A stretch of DNA of 64,000 nucleotides, taken from assembly GCF_028826155.1 (NCBI RefSeq), contig NZ_JAQGPN010000003.1, positions 133,999-197,998 of the forward strand, in the 5' to 3' direction. Shown here piece after piece: positions 61,413 through 64,000 of the stretch. Both the position numbers and the translations under genes were made by a program. The notes beneath the pieces are model-generated. The model was not told where the DNA came from, searched no databases, and saw only the letters and a list, made by a program, of their open reading frames with translations. Position 1 is the stretch's first letter, and the number at the start of each line of letters is the position of its first letter. Source of the stretch: Mesorhizobium shangrilense. Its GTDB lineage: Bacteria; Pseudomonadota; Alphaproteobacteria; Rhizobiales; Rhizobiaceae.

Positions 61413-62660
61413 ATGAGCCAGAGCCCCGATCCCGGCGCGCATCAACCGCGCGATGAGGCGCCCGGCGCGCGCGCGCAGGAGGGCCCTCCTTTGCAAAAAG
61501 CTTCGTGGCTGTTGCCCGAAGTGAAGGTGCTCGCCGGCGTGAACTTCGTCACGGCCGTGGGCTTTGGCATCCAGTCGCCCGCGATCCCGGTGCTCGCGCT
61601 GCAACTGGGCGTCGGGGCAGGGATGGTCGGGCTGATCATTTCGGCCTTCGCGCTCGGCAGGCTCTTGGCGAACGTTCCGGGCAGTCATGCCGCGGGCCGG
61701 TGGGGCGGCCGGCGCGTGCTGACCTTCGGCCTGATCGTCCTGGCGGTCACCAGCGTGCTCGCCGGCCTGTCCCAGACGGGATGGCAGTTTGCCCTTTTCC
61801 GCGGGATATGCGGCGTCGGCTCGGCGCTCTACAGCGTCGCCGGACTGGCGGTCATCCTTCGGGCCACGCCTGCCAGCAGCCGGGGAAAGGTCGTCGGCCT
61901 CTACATGGGCGCGTTCTATGTCGGCGCGGTCAGCGGCCCTGCGATCGGGGCGCTGATGGTCGGATTGTCGCCTCGCGTCCCCTTCTTCGTCTACGCCGCC
62001 GCCGTCGGGATCTCGGCGCTCGTCGCCTTTGTGGCGCTACGCCGCTCGAAGATCTTTTCCATGCCTCCCAAGGCAGCGGAGGGCGACGTGTTCGGCGTGG
62101 CGGTCGCCGTGCGGACCGGCGCCTTCCGGGCGGCGTTCTTCTGCAATTTCGTGGTCGGCTGGTGCGTCTACGGCGTGCGCGTGTCGGTGCTGCCGGTGTT
62201 TCTCCTGACCGTCCTGAACCAGGATGCACGGTGGATCGGCATCAGCCTGGCGGGCGCCGCCGCCTTGCAGGCGCTGGCCAATCCGCTCAGCGGCGCATTG
62301 GCGGACCGGTTCGGCCGCAAGCCCGTGCTGGCGCTCGGACAGATCTGCGTCCTCGCCGGAACGGGTCTGATCGTGCTGATGCCGTCGCTGCATGCGTATC
62401 TCGCATGCTTCGCGCTCTTTTCGCTGGGGGCGGCGCTGACATCGACGTCGGCCACCGCCTTCGTCGGCGACCTGAGCCGCGGTCGCCCGGGAGGGGCGAT
62501 CGGCTTTTTCCAGACCTCGTCCGACTTCGGAATGCTGGCGGGGCCTGCGGTCACCGGCCTGATCGCCCAGCAAGCAGGGTTCCAGATCGCGTTCCTGCTG
62601 ATGGGGCTAGTTGCGCTCGCCGGCGTGGCGTCGGCAATCGCGATGAGGTCGAAAGTCTAA
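61413..62660 (+). CDS. MFS transporter
   Basis: 415 residues. A polar, proline-rich 30-residue lead is followed by twelve hydrophobic segments. The MFS loop motif between segments 8 and 9 reads GALADRFGRKPVLALGQI; the earlier copy is GSHAAGRWGGRRVLTFGLI. Uptake or export of the substrate or product of this operon is likely. Start codon uncertain (weak ribosome-binding site). Confidence 0.9.
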   Translation: MSQSPDPGAHQPRDEAPGARAQEGPPLQKASWLLPEVKVLAGVNFVTAVGFGIQSPAIPVLALQLGVGAGMVGLIISAFALGRLLANVPGSHAAGRWGGRRVLTFGLIVLAVTSVLAGLSQTGWQFALFRGICGVGSALYSVAGLAVILRATPASSRGKVVGLYMGAFYVGAVSGPAIGALMVGLSPRVPFFVYAAAVGISALVAFVALRRSKIFSMPPKAAEGDVFGVAVAVRTGAFRAAFFCNFVVGWCVYGVRVSVLPVFLLTVLNQDARWIGISLAGAAALQALANPLSGALADRFGRKPVLALGQICVLAGTGLIVLMPSLHAYLACFALFSLGAALTSTSATAFVGDLSRGRPGGAIGFFQTSSDFGMLAGPAVTGLIAQQAGFQIAFLLMGLVALAGVASAIAMRSKV

Positions 62661-62693
62661 CAGTAGCACCTGTATCGATGCATGGGAGGAATT

Positions 62694-64000
62694 ATGTCTT
62701 CGACTGGGTACACGCAAGAGTTAACAGATAAGCCGGACGTATCGGCAAAATACTCATATTTTGTCCTTGCGATTCTTATGCTGACCTATACCGGGCATTC
62801 GATCGACCGTGCGATCATCTCGACGGTCATGCCCGCGATCCAGCAGGAATTCTCGCTCAGCGACAGCCAGCTCGGGCTGATCGCCGGAACGATCTACGCG
62901 ATCGCCAACGCGCTCTGCACCATTCCGATCGGCTATCTTGCAGACCGCACCAACCGCAAAAACCTGCTGTCCTTCTGCGCCTTCATCTGGAGCGGCATGA
63001 CGGTGCTCGGCGGCGTTGCCGGAAGCTATGTCGGGATCGTGCTGACGCGCGCCGGCGTGGGCGGGGCGGAGGCGGCGGGCACGCCCGTCGGCACCTCGCT
63101 GATCTCGGACTATTTCCCGCCCGAGAAGCGGGCCTCGGCCATCTCGATGTTCTATGTGTCGGCTTCGCTCGGCGCCTTCCTGGCGCTTGCGGTCGGCGGC
63201 TGGATCGTCGCCGAATATGGCTGGAGAGCCGCGATGATCGCGGCCGGAATACCGGGCATGATCCTGGCCGTCATCAGCTTCTTCGTCATCCGGGAGCCGC
63301 GGCGGACCGGTCTGCCGGCCAATGCCAAGGATGCGCCGACGCTCCTCGAGACGATGAAGTTCATCTTCACGCAGAAGAGCCTGATGCCGCTGATGTTCGG
63401 CGGCATCGCTGTGAACTTCGTGTCCTCGGCGACCGGCGGCTGGATGCCGACATACTATGTCCGCTCCTTCGGGCTCTCGATGGCGGAAATCGGGCCGTTG
63501 CTGGGAACGGTGAAGCTCTTCATCGGTGGCGCCGGCGGCGTGCTTGCGGGCTTCCTGTGCGACCGACTGGTGCGTCGCGACCGCAGGTGGCCGGTCTGGA
63601 TCCTCGCCATCACGCAGTTCACCTGCGTTCCGCTGCTGCTGTGCAGCCTGCTGGTTTCCGACCACATGCTGTCGGTCTTCCTCTACGGCCTCTCCTACGG
63701 CCTCGGCATGACCTTTACGGGACCGCTCTACAGCTCGGTGCAGTCGCTCGTCGGGACGCGCATGCGCGCGACCGCCGTGGCTCTCCTGGTCATGGGCATC
63801 AGCCTGCTGGGCTTCGGCTTCGGCGCGCAGGCGACCGGCCTGGTCAGCGACATGCTCAAGGACAACTACGGCACCGAATCGCTGCGCTACGCGATCATGG
63901 TGCTCTCGCTGGTCAACGTGCTGACGGCGACGCTGTTCATCATCTCGTCGCGCAAGTTCATGCAGGCGCAGGATCGCGTCGCCGCCATGGCTGCCCGCGC
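62694..64000 (+). CDS. MFS transporter, 3' truncated by window edge
   Basis: 435 codons are visible with no stop before the window end. Start ATG with GGGAGGA six bases upstream. Twelve-segment MFS: HSIDRAIISTVMPAIQQEFSLSDSQLGLIAGTIYAIANALCTIPIGYLADRTNRKNLL carries the loop 2-3 motif, then GVGGAEAAGTPVGTSLISDYFPPEKRA. This pattern is common in the spinster-like/organic-acid MFS group. Two MFS genes side by side suggest separate substrates or an importer and an exporter. Confidence 0.92.
   Translation, partial: MSSTGYTQELTDKPDVSAKYSYFVLAILMLTYTGHSIDRAIISTVMPAIQQEFSLSDSQLGLIAGTIYAIANALCTIPIGYLADRTNRKNLLSFCAFIWSGMTVLGGVAGSYVGIVLTRAGVGGAEAAGTPVGTSLISDYFPPEKRASAISMFYVSASLGAFLALAVGGWIVAEYGWRAAMIAAGIPGMILAVISFFVIREPRRTGLPANAKDAPTLLETMKFIFTQKSLMPLMFGGIAVNFVSSATGGWMPTYYVRSFGLSMAEIGPLLGTVKLFIGGAGGVLAGFLCDRLVRRDRRWPVWILAITQFTCVPLLLCSLLVSDHMLSVFLYGLSYGLGMTFTGPLYSSVQSLVGTRMRATAVALLVMGISLLGFGFGAQATGLVSDMLKDNYGTESLRYAIMVLSLVNVLTATLFIISSRKFMQAQDRVAAMAAR

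Overview
The window is GC-rich (mid-60s % by eye), gene-dense chromosome from an alphaproteobacterium. The best taxonomic clue is the porin at 50250-51305: its mature start (cytoplasm-exported, with the motif VWGAGFYYIPGTETC) is typical of Hyphomicrobiales/Rhizobiales Omp2b/RopA porins. The abundance of ABC and TRAP importers, GntR/FadR regulators and enolase-superfamily dehydratases fits a soil or plant-associated heterotroph of the Phyllobacteriaceae/Rhizobiaceae kind. I saw no rRNA, tRNA, CRISPR array, insertion sequence or phage gene. The whole window is a run of catabolic operons, each with its own importer.

Layout. (A) 1-10001 (+): the 3' part of a B12-dependent acyl-CoA mutase large subunit, a MeaB-type GTPase fused to a PaaI hotdog thioesterase, an AMP-forming acyl-CoA ligase and a branched-chain-type ABC importer (ATPase, two permeases, binding protein, second ATPase). 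It reads as import, CoA activation and carbon-skeleton rearrangement of an unknown carboxylic acid. (B) 10216-23240: a small NIPSNAP gene divergent from a TetR regulator, then a long operon with a sugar-type ABC importer, a three-subunit molybdenum hydroxylase (CoxM/S/L-like) with its CoxG-like partner, a beta-hydroxyacid dehydrogenase, an M20 amidohydrolase and PurU. Two matching TetR-type operators flank the TetR gene. (C) 23241-33857: a dipeptide-type ABC importer, an N-acyl-D-amino-acid deacylase, a FadR-type regulator, RidA, an RraA/HMG-aldolase-like protein and a D-threonine aldolase/D-serine dehydratase-like enzyme. Three promoters here carry the same palindrome CTGTnnnACAG. (D) 34079-51305: acid-sugar catabolism. 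A leftward group (enolase-superfamily dehydratase, FadR-type regulator, SDR, FAH-family hydrolase) faces a rightward group (second FadR-type regulator, acetoacetate-decarboxylase-like protein, 2-hydroxyacid dehydrogenase, L-rhamnonate-dehydratase-like enzyme, TRAP binding protein, SDR, an unrecognised cysteine-rich protein, an L-fucose/L-arabinose-isomerase-like protein, TRAP permeases, another SDR and another rhamnonate-dehydratase-like enzyme). A porin closes the region. (E) 52131-64000 (+): a CoA-thioester degradation operon with two acyl-CoA dehydrogenases, an SDR, an NDP-forming acyl-CoA ligase, two MaoC-type hotdog proteins, a DUF35 zinc-ribbon/OB protein, a thiolase-like protein without the usual cysteine, two crotonases and two MFS transporters. 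It recalls the ChsE/ChsH/Ltp2 module of steroid side-chain degradation.

Best candidates for something undescribed are the paired genes at 43688-46179, the Ltp2-like module at 52131-59802, the GTPase-thioesterase fusion at 1420-2664, and three sets of shared palindromes that tie regulators to their operons. Start codons were chosen by Shine-Dalgarno sequence, overlap and family N-termini. Substrates are inferred throughout.
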